In this document: piece by piece, positions 44,681 to 53,511 of the stretch
Position numbering within the stretch: the first letter of the stretch is position 1
Layout: every line of letters starts with the position of its first letter
Source: an uncultured Bacilli bacterium
GTDB lineage: Bacteria; Bacillota_I; Bacilli_A; RF39; UBA660
Length of the DNA: 64,000 nucleotides
Assembly: GCA_934120635.1 (NCBI GenBank)
Contig: CAKOUR010000007.1
Span: 1 to 64,000 of the forward strand
Direction of reading: 5' to 3'
Position numbers and translations under genes: made by a program
The notes under the pieces: model-generated
Told to the model about the DNA's origin: nothing
Database searches by the model: none
Seen by the model: only the letters and a program-made list of their open reading frames with translations

Positions 44681-46132
44681 CTATGGTTTCTTTTTGATTT
44701 TTCTTTTTTGATTAATGAGAATGCTATCTAGAGCATTGGTATTTTCTTCATATACTCTTTCGATATTGGATTTATCTCCATATGGTCCAAGGGGATTTCC
44801 TCCCATTTTAGATAGTTCGATTAGTAATACTCCTTGGTATGTTTTTCTTAAGTAATCGCCATATCCAGTTATACTATTTTCCTCTAGTAGGTTGTATTGT
44901 GTTTTTTGATTGTAATAGAATGCTAATTCTTGATTATATTGTAGGAGATATTGGTAAGTTTTATCTGATAGATAATCTTGATTAGGCTTGTAATAAATCA
45001 TTCCTCCAGTTCCGTGATAGAGTAAGGTCATTAAGTATCTGTTTTGGTTGATTGAATTTTTGATTAAGTTTTCTAGTACTAAGTTTTCTCTTTCAGAGGA
45101 GAAGGTATCTATTTTTAAAGAAGCTGTTCCAATTGGACCAGGGACATATTTTCTTATATTATTTTTGGGATTTGGTCCATAGATGATTTTGTTTTGTTGT
45201 CTTAATTTCAATCCTGGATTGAATTTTGAATTGGCGTTTAAGTTGACTCCTGTTCCTGTTGCATCGAAGGTAATTTGACTTCCTTTTGGATGATTCCAAC
45301 TGATTAGCATATTTTTTATTTCTTTTTCTAAAGTGGTGCTATATAGAGAAGTAGGAGAAGTATCTTTAAACATTTCTTGATATAATTTTTTTGTGATAAT
45401 CGTTTCTTTTCTTTCAATTAGTAATTTGAAGAATATTTCTTTTAATTCATTAAGAAAAAATAAATACATTTGATCTTGTAGGGTGTTAGGATTTATTTTT
45501 TCTTCTATTTTTTGGATAGCGATAATTAATTCTTGATATAGTTCTACTTTTGAACTAACTTTATTTATTTTTCTGATTTGTTGATTAAACTCTTCTATTT
45601 TGGGAAAAGTTCTAGTTTGATTTAAAAGTGACCATTTTGGGTTGGTACGAGTGAATGTTTGGATTTTTTCTAGTAAGTTTTCTTCTTTCTTAAGAAAAAA
45701 TATTTTGCTTAATTCTTCTATAGCGTCACTTACAATCATATCTGTTCGATACTTTAAATAATATTCATAAGATTTTTTGGTAAATTCTTCTTCTTTTACT
45801 TCTTTAAAAGTATTTGTTGAAATATCATATCCTTCAGGATTTTGAAGGGGAAGTATTTTTAGGGTAAAAACATTAGGATCAAATCCTTTTAGGTTGGGAA
45901 TATTTTTGATGAAGTGAAGAAGAAAGTCGGTGGTAATGACTTCACTTCCATGTGTTCCAGCGACTAAAAAAATATCTTTTTTTCCAAATCCTATAGTTAG
46001 ATAATCAAGATCATAGTTGTAGGTTGTTTTTGCAAGAGTATATTTCTTGATTCCTAAAGAAATGAGTTTAGGATCTTTTAATATTTTGTTTAATTCATTT
46101 TTGTATTCTTGGTAGTTTATTTTATTTGTCAA
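44681..46132 (-). CDS. M14-family metallopeptidase-like protein coupled to murE
   Basis: TTG start (46132-46130) behind AAAGGAG and inside the last codons of murE. 483 aa. Zinc ligands as expected: GTHGSE (His61, Glu64) and LYHGTGG (His373); catalytic Glu439 in LLIELSKMGG. The usual substrate-binding Asn-Arg pair reads GVNLNANS, with Ala300 in the Arg position. A 200-residue helical insertion separates the first motif from the rest. M14 enzymes in this context may cut gamma-D-Glu-DAP or recycle wall peptides. No signal peptide, so probably cytoplasmic. Confidence 0.8.
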   Translation of the reverse strand: MTNKINYQEYKNELNKILKDPKLISLGIKKYTLAKTTYNYDLDYLTIGFGKKDIFLVAGTHGSEVITTDFLLHFIKNIPNLKGFDPNVFTLKILPLQNPEGYDISTNTFKEVKEEEFTKKSYEYYLKYRTDMIVSDAIEELSKIFFLKKEENLLEKIQTFTRTNPKWSLLNQTRTFPKIEEFNQQIRKINKVSSKVELYQELIIAIQKIEEKINPNTLQDQMYLFFLNELKEIFFKLLIERKETIITKKLYQEMFKDTSPTSLYSTTLEKEIKNMLISWNHPKGSQITFDATGTGVNLNANSKFNPGLKLRQQNKIIYGPNPKNNIRKYVPGPIGTASLKIDTFSSERENLVLENLIKNSINQNRYLMTLLYHGTGGMIYYKPNQDYLSDKTYQYLLQYNQELAFYYNQKTQYNLLEENSITGYGDYLRKTYQGVLLIELSKMGGNPLGPYGDKSNIERVYEENTNALDSILINQKRKIKKKP

Positions 46133-47591
46133 TTTTGTTCTCCTTTATGTAAGTATTAATGATCTCTTTTTCGTTGAAGTAAGTTTTTTCTCCTTTTATT
46201 TCTTGATAGGTTTCATGTCCTTTTCCTAGTAAGAGGATGATATCGTTTTCTGTAGAGTTTTTTAGAGCGTAGAGGATAGCTTCTTTTCTATCTTTGATGA
46301 TGATGTAGTTTCCGTTTACTTCTTCTATTCCTTCGACGATACTTTGGTTGATTTCATCAATATTATCATTTCTTGGGTTATCTGTTGTGATAATAGAAAG
46401 AGCAGATAATTTTCCTGAAGTAGTTCCTAGTTCTTTTCTTCTTTCTACGCTTCTTCCTCCTCCACAACCAAATACAGTAATTATTCTATTTGGGTGATAT
46501 GCTTTCATGGTTTTGATTATGCTTTCCATACTGATTTTATTGTGGGCAAAATCTATGATTACTTTTCGGTGATTACCGATATTGATGATTTCACATCTTC
46601 CTGGTACATGAAATTTTTCTAATCCTTTTTTGATGTCTGTTACTTCTGTATTTAATAAAAGGGATAGAAAGATGGCTGCTGTTGCATTGCAAGCTGAGAA
46701 ATTTCCTGGAGAAGGAATTTTAAAAGTATCATTTATTTTTCCTGTTAATTGAAATGTTGTTCCTAAAAAATTAGATTCGTTTGTTGGTGTAATTTTTTCT
46801 ATTTTTAAGTCACAATTGTTGGTTCCATAGGTATATATTTTACAAGTACTATCTTGAATCATTTCTTTAAAGAAGGGATCATCTTTATTTAAAATTCCTA
46901 TTTTTGATTGGGTGAATAATTTTCTTTTGGAATTTCTATAGTCTTCATAAGTAGGATGTTCTCTTGGCCCAATATGATCAATGGAAAGATTGGTAAATAT
47001 TGCATAGTCGAATAAGATATTGTTGACTCTTCCTACTTTTAGGGCTTGGCTAGATACTTCCATTACTAAATATTTGGTTCCTGTATCAACCATTTGTCGC
47101 ATATATTTTTGTATTTTGTAAGATTCTGGTGTGGTATTTTTATGAGGAATTAGTTTACCATTGATGATGGTTCCTATGGTTCCAATAATTCCTACTTTTT
47201 CTCCTTTTTGTTCTAAAATATTTTTGATTATCCACGAAGTGGAGGTTTTTCCTTTGGTTCCAGTTATGGCAATTTTTATTAAAGATTTATCGGGATGATG
47301 AAAAAGATTGGCACTTAAGTAAGAGAGTGTGGTTCTAGTATCTTTTACTTTAATAATGGTAACTTCTTCTTTGATTTCTTCTATTTCTTGACAAATAATA
47401 ATGCATTTGCATCCTTTTTGGATGGCATCTTTAATATAGTTATGTCCATTGGTGTCTATTCCTACTAGACAAATAAAAGCATCGTTTTCTTTGGTTTCTC
47501 TAGAGTCATAGGAGATGTCTTTTATTTCTGTATTAATGTTTCCTTTTATTAATTTATAGTCTATTCCATTTAATATTTCTTTTAGTTTCAT
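46122..47591 (-). CDS. murE: UDP-N-acetylmuramoyl-tripeptide synthetase MurE
   Basis: 489 aa Mur ligase that adds the third amino acid to UDP-MurNAc-L-Ala-D-Glu in the cytoplasm using ATP. ATP loop GTKGKTSTSW at 111-120, TTPES near 145, CNATAAI near 301. Residues 404-407 read DNPR, the motif that in studied MurE enzymes marks meso-diaminopimelate specificity; lysine-type enzymes differ there. Overlaps the M14 gene by 11 bases. Not in a classic dcw cluster, so it may be the main or a second copy. Confidence 0.94.
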   Translation of the reverse strand: MKLKEILNGIDYKLIKGNINTEIKDISYDSRETKENDAFICLVGIDTNGHNYIKDAIQKGCKCIIICQEIEEIKEEVTIIKVKDTRTTLSYLSANLFHHPDKSLIKIAITGTKGKTSTSWIIKNILEQKGEKVGIIGTIGTIINGKLIPHKNTTPESYKIQKYMRQMVDTGTKYLVMEVSSQALKVGRVNNILFDYAIFTNLSIDHIGPREHPTYEDYRNSKRKLFTQSKIGILNKDDPFFKEMIQDSTCKIYTYGTNNCDLKIEKITPTNESNFLGTTFQLTGKINDTFKIPSPGNFSACNATAAIFLSLLLNTEVTDIKKGLEKFHVPGRCEIINIGNHRKVIIDFAHNKISMESIIKTMKAYHPNRIITVFGCGGGRSVERRKELGTTSGKLSALSIITTDNPRNDNIDEINQSIVEGIEEVNGNYIIIKDRKEAILYALKNSTENDIILLLGKGHETYQEIKGEKTYFNEKEIINTYIKENKIDK

Positions 47592-47643
47592 TTTTGTTCC
47601 TCTTTTCTTAAAGTACTTATATTTATTTTTCTAGTATAGCAGG

Positions 47644-47666
47644 AAAAAGAGTAGGTAAGTACTCTT
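47644..47666 (-). terminator. Terminator after the LemA gene
   Basis: On the minus strand AAGAGTA (47666-47660) pairs with TACTCTT (47053-type arm at 47653-47647) and runs into TTTTT. It overlaps the LemA stop codon region and separates it from murE. Confidence 0.55.
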
Positions 47667-48225
47667 ATAGTTTAAAATCATTAAAGTCATCATCTGACAT
47701 ATCTTTTCTATCAAAGAATAATTTTTCTTCATATTTACATAACTTTGCTACAATATTTGTAGGAAATAGTTTTACTAGCTTATTGTATTCAGCAATATGT
47801 TTGTTATAGTATTCTTTACTGACAATTAAATTTTCATCTAAGTCTTCTAATTTCTTGGTAATTTCTATCATTTCTTTATTTTCTTTTAAGAAGTCATATT
47901 TTTCTTTTAAGGTAATAAAGTTATTTTCTGCTTCTATTAGTTTTCGATCAAGATCGAAATTGGATATTTTTTTTGTTCGAAGTCTTACGATTTCTTCAAA
48001 CATTTTTTTATCTTTTTCTTCATCTATTTTTTCATTTCCTTTAATCAGTGATACACATTTATTAATGGTATCATATTTATTTCTTAGATGATTATCAATA
48101 TTTGCTTCTACTTCATTTATTCTAATGATATAGTCTTGTAATTTATTATATAGTGTTGTATAAATTCCAATAATAATGCAGATGACTAAAATCATTCCTA
48201 ATAAAACTAACATTAATGAATCCAA
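47665..48225 (-). CDS. lemA: LemA-family protein
   Basis: About 186 aa. Start uncertain: a TTG at 48225 stands 8 nt from a near-perfect AGGAAGTGAT site, while a GTG at 48234 lies inside that site. One N-terminal membrane helix, then a helical bundle: NEVEANIDNHLRNKYDTINK and the C-terminal YYNKHIAEYNKLVKLFP, KYEEKLFFD are the LemA landmarks. Function in the family is poorly defined; membrane-associated. Confidence 0.87.
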   Translation of the reverse strand: MDSLMLVLLGMILVICIIIGIYTTLYNKLQDYIIRINEVEANIDNHLRNKYDTINKCVSLIKGNEKIDEEKDKKMFEEIVRLRTKKISNFDLDRKLIEAENNFITLKEKYDFLKENKEMIEITKKLEDLDENLIVSKEYYNKHIAEYNKLVKLFPTNIVAKLCKYEEKLFFDRKDMSDDDFNDFKL

Positions 48226-48299
48226 TACTATCACTTCCTAGTAATATTATAGCAAAAAATGTTTTGTTTTGTAAATGTCTATTTTTTTTATTTTACAGT

Positions 48300-48677
48300 T
48301 TAGTTGGTAGGAAGATAAAATTCTTTTTTATAGTTAATTGGTTCTTCAAAAGTAACAAAATCTAGATAAATCATTAAAATTAAATACCATTCTCCTGTAT
48401 TAGGATTAGAAACAATTAAATGATCTTTTCCTGATTGTTCAATAATTCCTTCAAATACACGATCTTGCCATTCAATTGATCCAGGGACAGTAACATGAAA
48501 TTTGGCTTTTTTTCCTCTATTTAATCTTAAGATATTTTCAATATAAGATTGTTCATCTGGGATTGTACTTGTATTATACATAGCGTTTGGTAATTGAGTT
48601 TGGTCATAGGTTGGGACATTCGTTTGAGTAGATGGTTGTTGTGGGTAATTTGGGTTTGGATAGTAAGCATTATTCAT
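48300..48677 (-). CDS. gerQ: Spore coat protein GerQ
   Basis: 125 aa. A Pro/Gln/Tyr/Asn-rich N-terminus (about 1-40) is followed by EQSYIENILRLNRGKKAKFH, VFEGIIEQSGKDHLIVSNP and WYLILMIYLDFVTFEEPINY, which is the GerQ (YwdL) pattern. In Bacillus GerQ is made in the mother cell, is cross-linked into the coat by transglutaminase Tgl and is needed for cortex hydrolase CwlJ localisation. Its presence points to sporulation. A sigma-E-like promoter stands upstream. Confidence 0.9.
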   Translation of the reverse strand: MNNAYYPNPNYPQQPSTQTNVPTYDQTQLPNAMYNTSTIPDEQSYIENILRLNRGKKAKFHVTVPGSIEWQDRVFEGIIEQSGKDHLIVSNPNTGEWYLILMIYLDFVTFEEPINYKKEFYLPTN

Positions 48678-48703
48678 AAAAAACTCCTTTCTTTGACAAT
48701 ATC

Positions 48704-48731
48704 AGTATATGAAATTAAAAGTTGAGTATTC
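48704..48731 (-). promoter_or_regulatory. Possible sigma-E promoter of gerQ
   Basis: On the minus strand GAATACT (48731-48725), 13 bp, CATATACT (48711-48704). The Bacillus sigma-E consensus is about kmATATT, 14-15 bp, CATACAnT, so both boxes match with one or two changes and the spacer is one base short. No sigma-A -35 fits the same -10. Confidence 0.4.
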
Positions 48732-48749
48732 CATAAAAAATCTATATCA

Positions 48750-49568
48750 TTAATTAAAACGATATAGATTGATAGATGGTGTGTTGAATAATCTAAAATT
48801 TATATTATTTACGCCAATTCCATTAGAAATATAAACACTCTTATTTTTTAATTCTGAACTTTTTATTTTTTTTGCTCCATTTGGGAGAAGTAGATTTTTT
48901 ATTCCTGGTATATTGATTGAACCATTTATGGAGTGACCTGCTAATATTAGATTTGAAGTTTTTTCATTCTCTAGAATTTCTTTAATGGCATCTGGTTCAT
49001 GTACCATTGTAATGTGATAAGTATTTTCATCTAGAGAAGTATATGATTTATTAATATCCATATCTTTTAGGTAACTTTCTAATCCTGTTAGAGCAATTTT
49101 ATCGTTATTTTCATTATAGATATAAGTTGTTTCATTTTTTAGTAGGGTAATATTACTTTGAAGATAAATATTTTTTAATGCTTCTTCATTGCTATAATCT
49201 TGATCTCCCATAATCGCGTATATTCCATATTTAGGATTTAACTTTTTTAAATATTTAATTAAAAAATTAATATCTTTATTGGTAAGTTGATAATCTTTAT
49301 CTAATAAATCTCCTGTAAAGAGAATAATATCTGGTTTATTACGATTGATTTCTTTGATTAAATCTTTTACTCTTTTTTCAGTAATAACTTTTTTGTAATG
49401 AAGATCTGAAAAATGAATAATTTTTAGTCCTTTATAACTTTCTGGAATTTGTTCTTTTAGGGCTATTTCATTTGTTATTAATCCTGTTGTTCCAATAAAT
49501 CTACTGTAAAGGAGAAGAACAAAGAAGATAGTCATTAGACTTAATATTGTTATTAATAATTTTTTCAT
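48750..49568 (-). CDS. Metallophosphoesterase with altered metal ligands
   Basis: 272 aa: N-terminal membrane anchor (about 4-22), then a calcineurin-type domain. HFSDLH (Asp55, His57), TGDLLD (Asp87) and VHEPD (His190) are intact. The usual GN(H/D) reads GDQD (Asp122, Gln123), and the terminal GHxH reads GHSI (His212, Ile214). It is closest to YkuE-like enzymes acting on the outer or inner membrane face. With those substitutions catalysis may be lost or changed. Start overlaps the CPBP gene stop (ATGA). Confidence 0.82.
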   Translation of the reverse strand: MKKLLITILSLMTIFFVLLLYSRFIGTTGLITNEIALKEQIPESYKGLKIIHFSDLHYKKVITEKRVKDLIKEINRNKPDIILFTGDLLDKDYQLTNKDINFLIKYLKKLNPKYGIYAIMGDQDYSNEEALKNIYLQSNITLLKNETTYIYNENNDKIALTGLESYLKDMDINKSYTSLDENTYHITMVHEPDAIKEILENEKTSNLILAGHSINGSINIPGIKNLLLPNGAKKIKSSELKNKSVYISNGIGVNNINFRLFNTPSINLYRFN

Positions 49569-50290
49569 GATATCACCGTGATTAGATAAGTTATTAGGGC
49601 TAAAGTATTATGAAAAGCATGGGCTGTTATGGTAGAAAAGATATTATCTGTTTTGTGATAAAGATAAGCAAAGGTAAATCCTAGACTACAATATGGAATT
49701 AAGTATAATAGATCTATAGAAGAATTAAGAGAAGATATAACATGCAATCCACCAAAGATAAATCCTGATAAAAAGATATAAATATATTGATTAGAAGTAA
49801 TATTTTTTATACTTTTTCTAAAGACTAATTCTTCTGTTATTGGGGCATATATCATTAATTGAAAAGCCATATAAATAGGGTAAGTATCAATTAATTCACG
49901 AACGGCTTTTTCATTTGCAGCTAGTTGATTTCCTAATATAATAGAGATTATACAATTACTAACAATCATTATTGTAAGACCTATTATCCAGTATTTAAAA
50001 GAATACAAAATATGTTTTCCTAAATCTTGATTAAAGAAATTTTTAAAATCTTTAAAGAAGGTCTTTCGATAAATAAAAATTAAAATTCCTATTAATAATA
50101 AATCATTTAAAAAAGCTAAAAATACTTTTATTATATTAGATAACTCTTTATAATCTATTCCTACGATTTTGGTTAATATAATAGGGATAATTGACCAAAT
50201 TAGGATTAAACAAATTAAACTTAAAGTAATCATACTATTTGTTAATATTTTTTCTATTTTATCAAAAATATTGGTTTTTTCTTTCTTCAT
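49565..50290 (-). CDS. CPBP-family intramembrane metalloprotease
   Basis: 241 aa with about seven helices. The three active-site motifs are present in order: TEELVFRKSI (Glu-Glu-x3-Arg), FIFGGLHVI (Phe-x3-His) and HAFHNTLAL (His-x3-Asn). The family includes CAAX-processing-like and bacteriocin-immunity proteins in the membrane. Preceded by GGTGAAG. Coupled to the metallophosphoesterase gene. Confidence 0.88.
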   Translation of the reverse strand: MKKEKTNIFDKIEKILTNSMITLSLICLILIWSIIPIILTKIVGIDYKELSNIIKVFLAFLNDLLLIGILIFIYRKTFFKDFKNFFNQDLGKHILYSFKYWIIGLTIMIVSNCIISIILGNQLAANEKAVRELIDTYPIYMAFQLMIYAPITEELVFRKSIKNITSNQYIYIFLSGFIFGGLHVISSLNSSIDLLYLIPYCSLGFTFAYLYHKTDNIFSTITAHAFHNTLALITYLITVIS

Positions 50291-50342
50291 TACTTCACCA
50301 CCATATGATAATCATTATAAACTATTTTAATATAATCTACAA

Positions 50343-50372
50343 GTAAAAAAAATCTCTATTTTGGAGATTTTT
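50343..50372 (-). terminator. Terminator overlapping the stop codon of the gene at 50356
   Basis: On the minus strand AAAATCTC and GAGATTTT flank a 7-nt loop containing the TAG stop, followed by a T run. The stem uses the last sense codons. Confidence 0.65.
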
Positions 50373-50715
50373 TATTTAAAGTTTTTATTTTTCTCGTTTT
50401 TGTTTCTTTTATAGAAATTGTTTTATAAAGAGGAGTATATAATAATTCTTGGGCAATAATTGGCATTATTTTTTGCATATCTTCTGTATAAAATTGATTT
50501 AATAATCTTTTTTCTTTTTTCCATAAAGTAAAGATTTCTTCTTTAGTATAGTGATAGATATCTGTTGAAATATCCATCAATAATTGATTAGTAATAGAAG
50601 ATTCAAAATCTCTTTTTACTTGATCAAAAGGAAGATTATTTTCCTCGATGATCAAAGTGATTACTTCTAGTTTTAATGTTTCTATTCTAGTATCTGTACT
50701 ATGATTACTTTTCAT
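50356..50715 (-). CDS. Hypothetical helical protein
   Basis: 119 aa, soluble, mostly helical by composition (starts MKSNHSTDTRIETLKLEV), with a basic Lys/Thr C-terminal tail. No family recognised. It has its own consensus promoter and terminator, and AAAGGAG before the ATG. Confidence 0.6.
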   Translation of the reverse strand: MKSNHSTDTRIETLKLEVITLIIEENNLPFDQVKRDFESSITNQLLMDISTDIYHYTKEEIFTLWKKEKRLLNQFYTEDMQKIMPIIAQELLYTPLYKTISIKETKTRKIKTLNKKSPK

Positions 50716-50740
50716 TTCTTTTTCTCCTTTCTTTTTTGGT

Positions 50741-50769
50741 ATTATAAATAAATTTATTTAAAATATCAA
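50741..50769 (-). promoter_or_regulatory. Promoter of the hypothetical gene at 50356
   Basis: On the minus strand TTGATA (50769-50764), 17 bp, TATAAT (50746-50741). The rest of the 217-bp divergent region to 50932 shows TGATATTCTTA at 50886-50896, also found at 58210. Confidence 0.65.
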
Positions 50770-50932
50770 GTTTATTTATAAGTTAAAGAAATTTTTTTGT
50801 TTATTTTATTTATTATTTTGAGATGATTTGTTTTTTTATTAATATTATTTTTATGGTAAAGGAGATTGATTTTTTTTTCTTTTTTTGATATTCTTAAAAT
50901 AATAATAGGTAATGAATAGAGGGTGAATATGA

Positions 50933-51913
50933 GTGATAAAAAAGATTTGGAGTTTGTTATTTAGAAGAAAGAATTATAAATTTGTTTTTGGGATTGTTTT
51001 GGGGATGTTGTTATCGATGACTGGGGTGTATGCTTCTTTAAAATATACTTCTAGTGATGTATATTATAATAATAAAAATAGTAGTTTATCTAGTAAAGAT
51101 ATTCAAGGTGCTATTGATGAATTATCAGAGAAAGTTAAAAAAGATTCTAATAATAGTTGTCCTAGAGGATATAATTGTTTAAAGAAAAAAAATATACTTT
51201 CTTTAGGAGATTATGTTTATATGAGGTCAGTAAAATCTTTTTATAAAACAGATACTTCTAAAACTGGATATACTAAGAGTCAAATAATTAAGCCACAAGA
51301 ATTAAATTTATGGAGAGTAATTAAAATTAATGATGATAAAACTGTTGAGATGATTAGTGAATACGTATCTAGTACAGAAATATATTTTGAAGGAAAAACG
51401 GGATATCAAAATTTGATAGGATATTTAAATGTCCTTGCTAAGCAATATGAGAATAGTACTTATACAAAAGGGGCTAGATATTTTGGATATGATGGACAAA
51501 CTGAATATATTTCAGATACTTCAAAATTTCTTGACAAAGCTCCTTGGGATAGTTCTACTAGTAATAATACAGTAGAGAATCAAGGTGGTGGAGATATATT
51601 ATATCAAAATGATTATAATTTAGTTAATACAGTTCTTAAGAATAGTGAAGCTACTAAACCAGAAGATAAAAATAAATCAAATTATTGGATAGCATCACGT
51701 AGTTATAATTATTTTTCATCAATTAATTATCAGTGGAGTGGGCGCTATATAAATTCTTTTGGTCAAGTTTCTTCTGATTCATTATATTTTAAAAAAGAAA
51801 ATTTACAAAAAGGTAGTTCTTCATATTCACTACGGCCAATATTAATTTTAAAATCAGAAATTAAGTGTGATGGAGTTGGAACAAAAGAATTTCCTATGAA
51901 ATTGTATAAGTAA
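50933..51913 (+). CDS. Surface protein with C-terminal YWIASR/LRPI domain (family A)
   Basis: GTG start at 50933, with AGAGGGTG 8-9 nt upstream. 326 aa: N-terminal membrane anchor or signal (about 14-35, ending GVYAS), then a short helical linker (SSKDIQGAIDELSEKV), a Cys pair in SCPRGYNCLKK, and a C-terminal domain of about 250 residues. That domain contains QELNLWRVIKIN, GYDGQTEYISD, NYWIASRSYNYF and LRPILILKSE. The pattern recalls gut-Bacillota proteins with a DUF6273 or FGE/C-type-lectin-like fold; this is inference. It is paralogous to the protein encoded at 56806. Confidence 0.7.
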   Translation: MIKKIWSLLFRRKNYKFVFGIVLGMLLSMTGVYASLKYTSSDVYYNNKNSSLSSKDIQGAIDELSEKVKKDSNNSCPRGYNCLKKKNILSLGDYVYMRSVKSFYKTDTSKTGYTKSQIIKPQELNLWRVIKINDDKTVEMISEYVSSTEIYFEGKTGYQNLIGYLNVLAKQYENSTYTKGARYFGYDGQTEYISDTSKFLDKAPWDSSTSNNTVENQGGGDILYQNDYNLVNTVLKNSEATKPEDKNKSNYWIASRSYNYFSSINYQWSGRYINSFGQVSSDSLYFKKENLQKGSSSYSLRPILILKSEIKCDGVGTKEFPMKLYK

Positions 51914-51936
51914 GAAAATAAATGAAAGGGATTATT

Positions 51937-52158
51937 ATGAAGAAGAATAATAGTTATAATTATAAAATATTAATTGGGTTTATTATTGGAGTTATTTTAT
52001 CAACAACTTCTGTATATGCTTTTACATATATGGGTTCTGGGAAAGATTTAGTTTATGATAATCAGAAAAGTGAAATTTCTGCTACTAATGTTCAAGATGC
52101 ATTAGATGAAATTTATCAAAAATTTTGTCCTGATGGTTATATTTGTGTAAAGAAATAA
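51937..52158 (+). CDS. Truncated paralogue of the surface protein at 50933
   Basis: Start set at ATG 51937, 8 nt after AAAGGG; ATG 51922 has no site. 73 aa: membrane anchor, then VYDNQKSEISATNVQDALDE and FCPDGYICVKK, aligning with the same positions of the gene 24 bp upstream (linker plus Cys pair). It then stops where the large C-terminal domain should begin. Either a deleted copy or a deliberately short anchor protein. Confidence 0.6.
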   Translation: MKKNNSYNYKILIGFIIGVILSTTSVYAFTYMGSGKDLVYDNQKSEISATNVQDALDEIYQKFCPDGYICVKK

Positions 52159-52180
52159 TGGTTATGAGGAGAAAAAGTAA

Positions 52181-52657
52181 ATGGAAGAGATAATAAAAAT
52201 ATTAACTTTAAGAAAAGAAAGTATATCTACAATGGAATCAGCTACTGGTGGATATATCGCTAATGCTATTACTAATGTAGAAGGTGCTAGTGAAGTATTT
52301 TCTTTTGGTGCAGTAACTTATTCTAATTTTTATAAGATAAAATTTGGAGTAGATAAAAATTTAATTGAAAAGTATAGTGTTTATAGTATGGAAGTTGCTC
52401 GTGATATGAGTAGAGCAATTACTGAGTATACTAATAGTAGATATGGAATTGGTGTTACTGGGAAATTAAATAGAGTAGATAGATTTAATTTAAGTGGTAA
52501 AGATAATGTTGTTTATATTAGTATATTTGATCAAAAGAAGAATTATTATTTAGATAAGGCCTTAGAAGTAGAAGATACTACTAGAGAAGAAAATAAGAAA
52601 AAAATACTTTTAGAGATTGTTATTTTATTGAAAAAGATGTTAAGTGAGGAAAGATAA
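52181..52657 (+). CDS. pncC: Nicotinamide-nucleotide amidase (CinA C-terminal domain)
   Basis: 158 aa stand-alone CinA C-terminal domain. ESATGGYIANAITNVEGAS near residue 19 and GIGVTG near 88 match PncC, which deamidates NMN to nicotinate mononucleotide in the pyridine nucleotide cycle. No N-terminal CinA domain. Its stop overlaps the NAD kinase start (TAATG), so the two are probably coupled. Confidence 0.88.
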   Translation: MEEIIKILTLRKESISTMESATGGYIANAITNVEGASEVFSFGAVTYSNFYKIKFGVDKNLIEKYSVYSMEVARDMSRAITEYTNSRYGIGVTGKLNRVDRFNLSGKDNVVYISIFDQKKNYYLDKALEVEDTTREENKKKILLEIVILLKKMLSEER

Positions 52658-53478
52658 TGAAAATAAAAAGGGTACGATTATATGATAATTCATCAGAAAG
52701 TAGTTTGATGGTTAAGAAAATACTTCTAGAGAAATTTACTAAGTTAGGGATAAAGGTATGTGATAAGAATTATCAATTAGCAATTGCGATTGGAGGAGAT
52801 GGTACTTTTTTAAGGATGCTTTCTAGTAATGGGTTTAATTCATCTATTTATTATACAGGAATTAATTTAGGAAGATTGGGAGTCCTACAGGATATAGAGG
52901 AAGATGAAGTTGATTTATTTTTATCTTCTCTTTTTCATGATGAGTTTTTAATTCAAAAGAGTTCTTTATTAGAGATGAATGTTGTTACTTCTGGTAAAAA
53001 TACTTATCAGTATTATTCTTTTAATGAATTTGTTATTCGAGAAGTTGGTCTTCGTACAACTACTTTGGATCTTTTTGTTGAGCATAATCAGTTGGAACGT
53101 TTAGTAGGAGATGGAGTAATTATTTCTAGTACAATTGGTTCTAGTGCTTATAATGCTAGTTTGGGAGGAAGTATTATTTTGGGAAATCTGGAAGTGATGC
53201 AGTTAACACCTATTGCTTTGGTTCGGTCAGGAATTCATCATCAATTTTTTAATTCTTTAGTTTTTTCTAAGGATCAAAAATTGATAATTTCTCCTAAAGG
53301 AAGGACAAACTCTTTAATTTTTTCTTTAGATGGACAAAATGTAGAGGTAGATAAGGTAGAAAAGATAAAGATTGGTATTAGTAATCGAAAAATAAAAAGG
53401 ATTGTTCTTCCTCATTCTAGAGTAGAAAAGCTTTCTCAAAAAATTCTTGTACCTTCAATTGACACTACTTTTAGATAA
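52657..53478 (+). CDS. nadK: NAD kinase
   Basis: 273 aa. GGDGTFLRM at 46-54 is the catalytic GGDGT motif; INLGRLGVLQD, NEFVIREV and GDGVIISSTIGSSAYNASL follow in the family order. It phosphorylates NAD to NADP in the cytoplasm. Coupled to pncC, giving a small NAD-supply unit. Confidence 0.94.
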   Translation: MKIKRVRLYDNSSESSLMVKKILLEKFTKLGIKVCDKNYQLAIAIGGDGTFLRMLSSNGFNSSIYYTGINLGRLGVLQDIEEDEVDLFLSSLFHDEFLIQKSSLLEMNVVTSGKNTYQYYSFNEFVIREVGLRTTTLDLFVEHNQLERLVGDGVIISSTIGSSAYNASLGGSIILGNLEVMQLTPIALVRSGIHHQFFNSLVFSKDQKLIISPKGRTNSLIFSLDGQNVEVDKVEKIKIGISNRKIKRIVLPHSRVEKLSQKILVPSIDTTFR

Positions 53479-53511
53479 AGCTATAATGAAAAAGAAAGGA
53501 AAGTGAATGAA

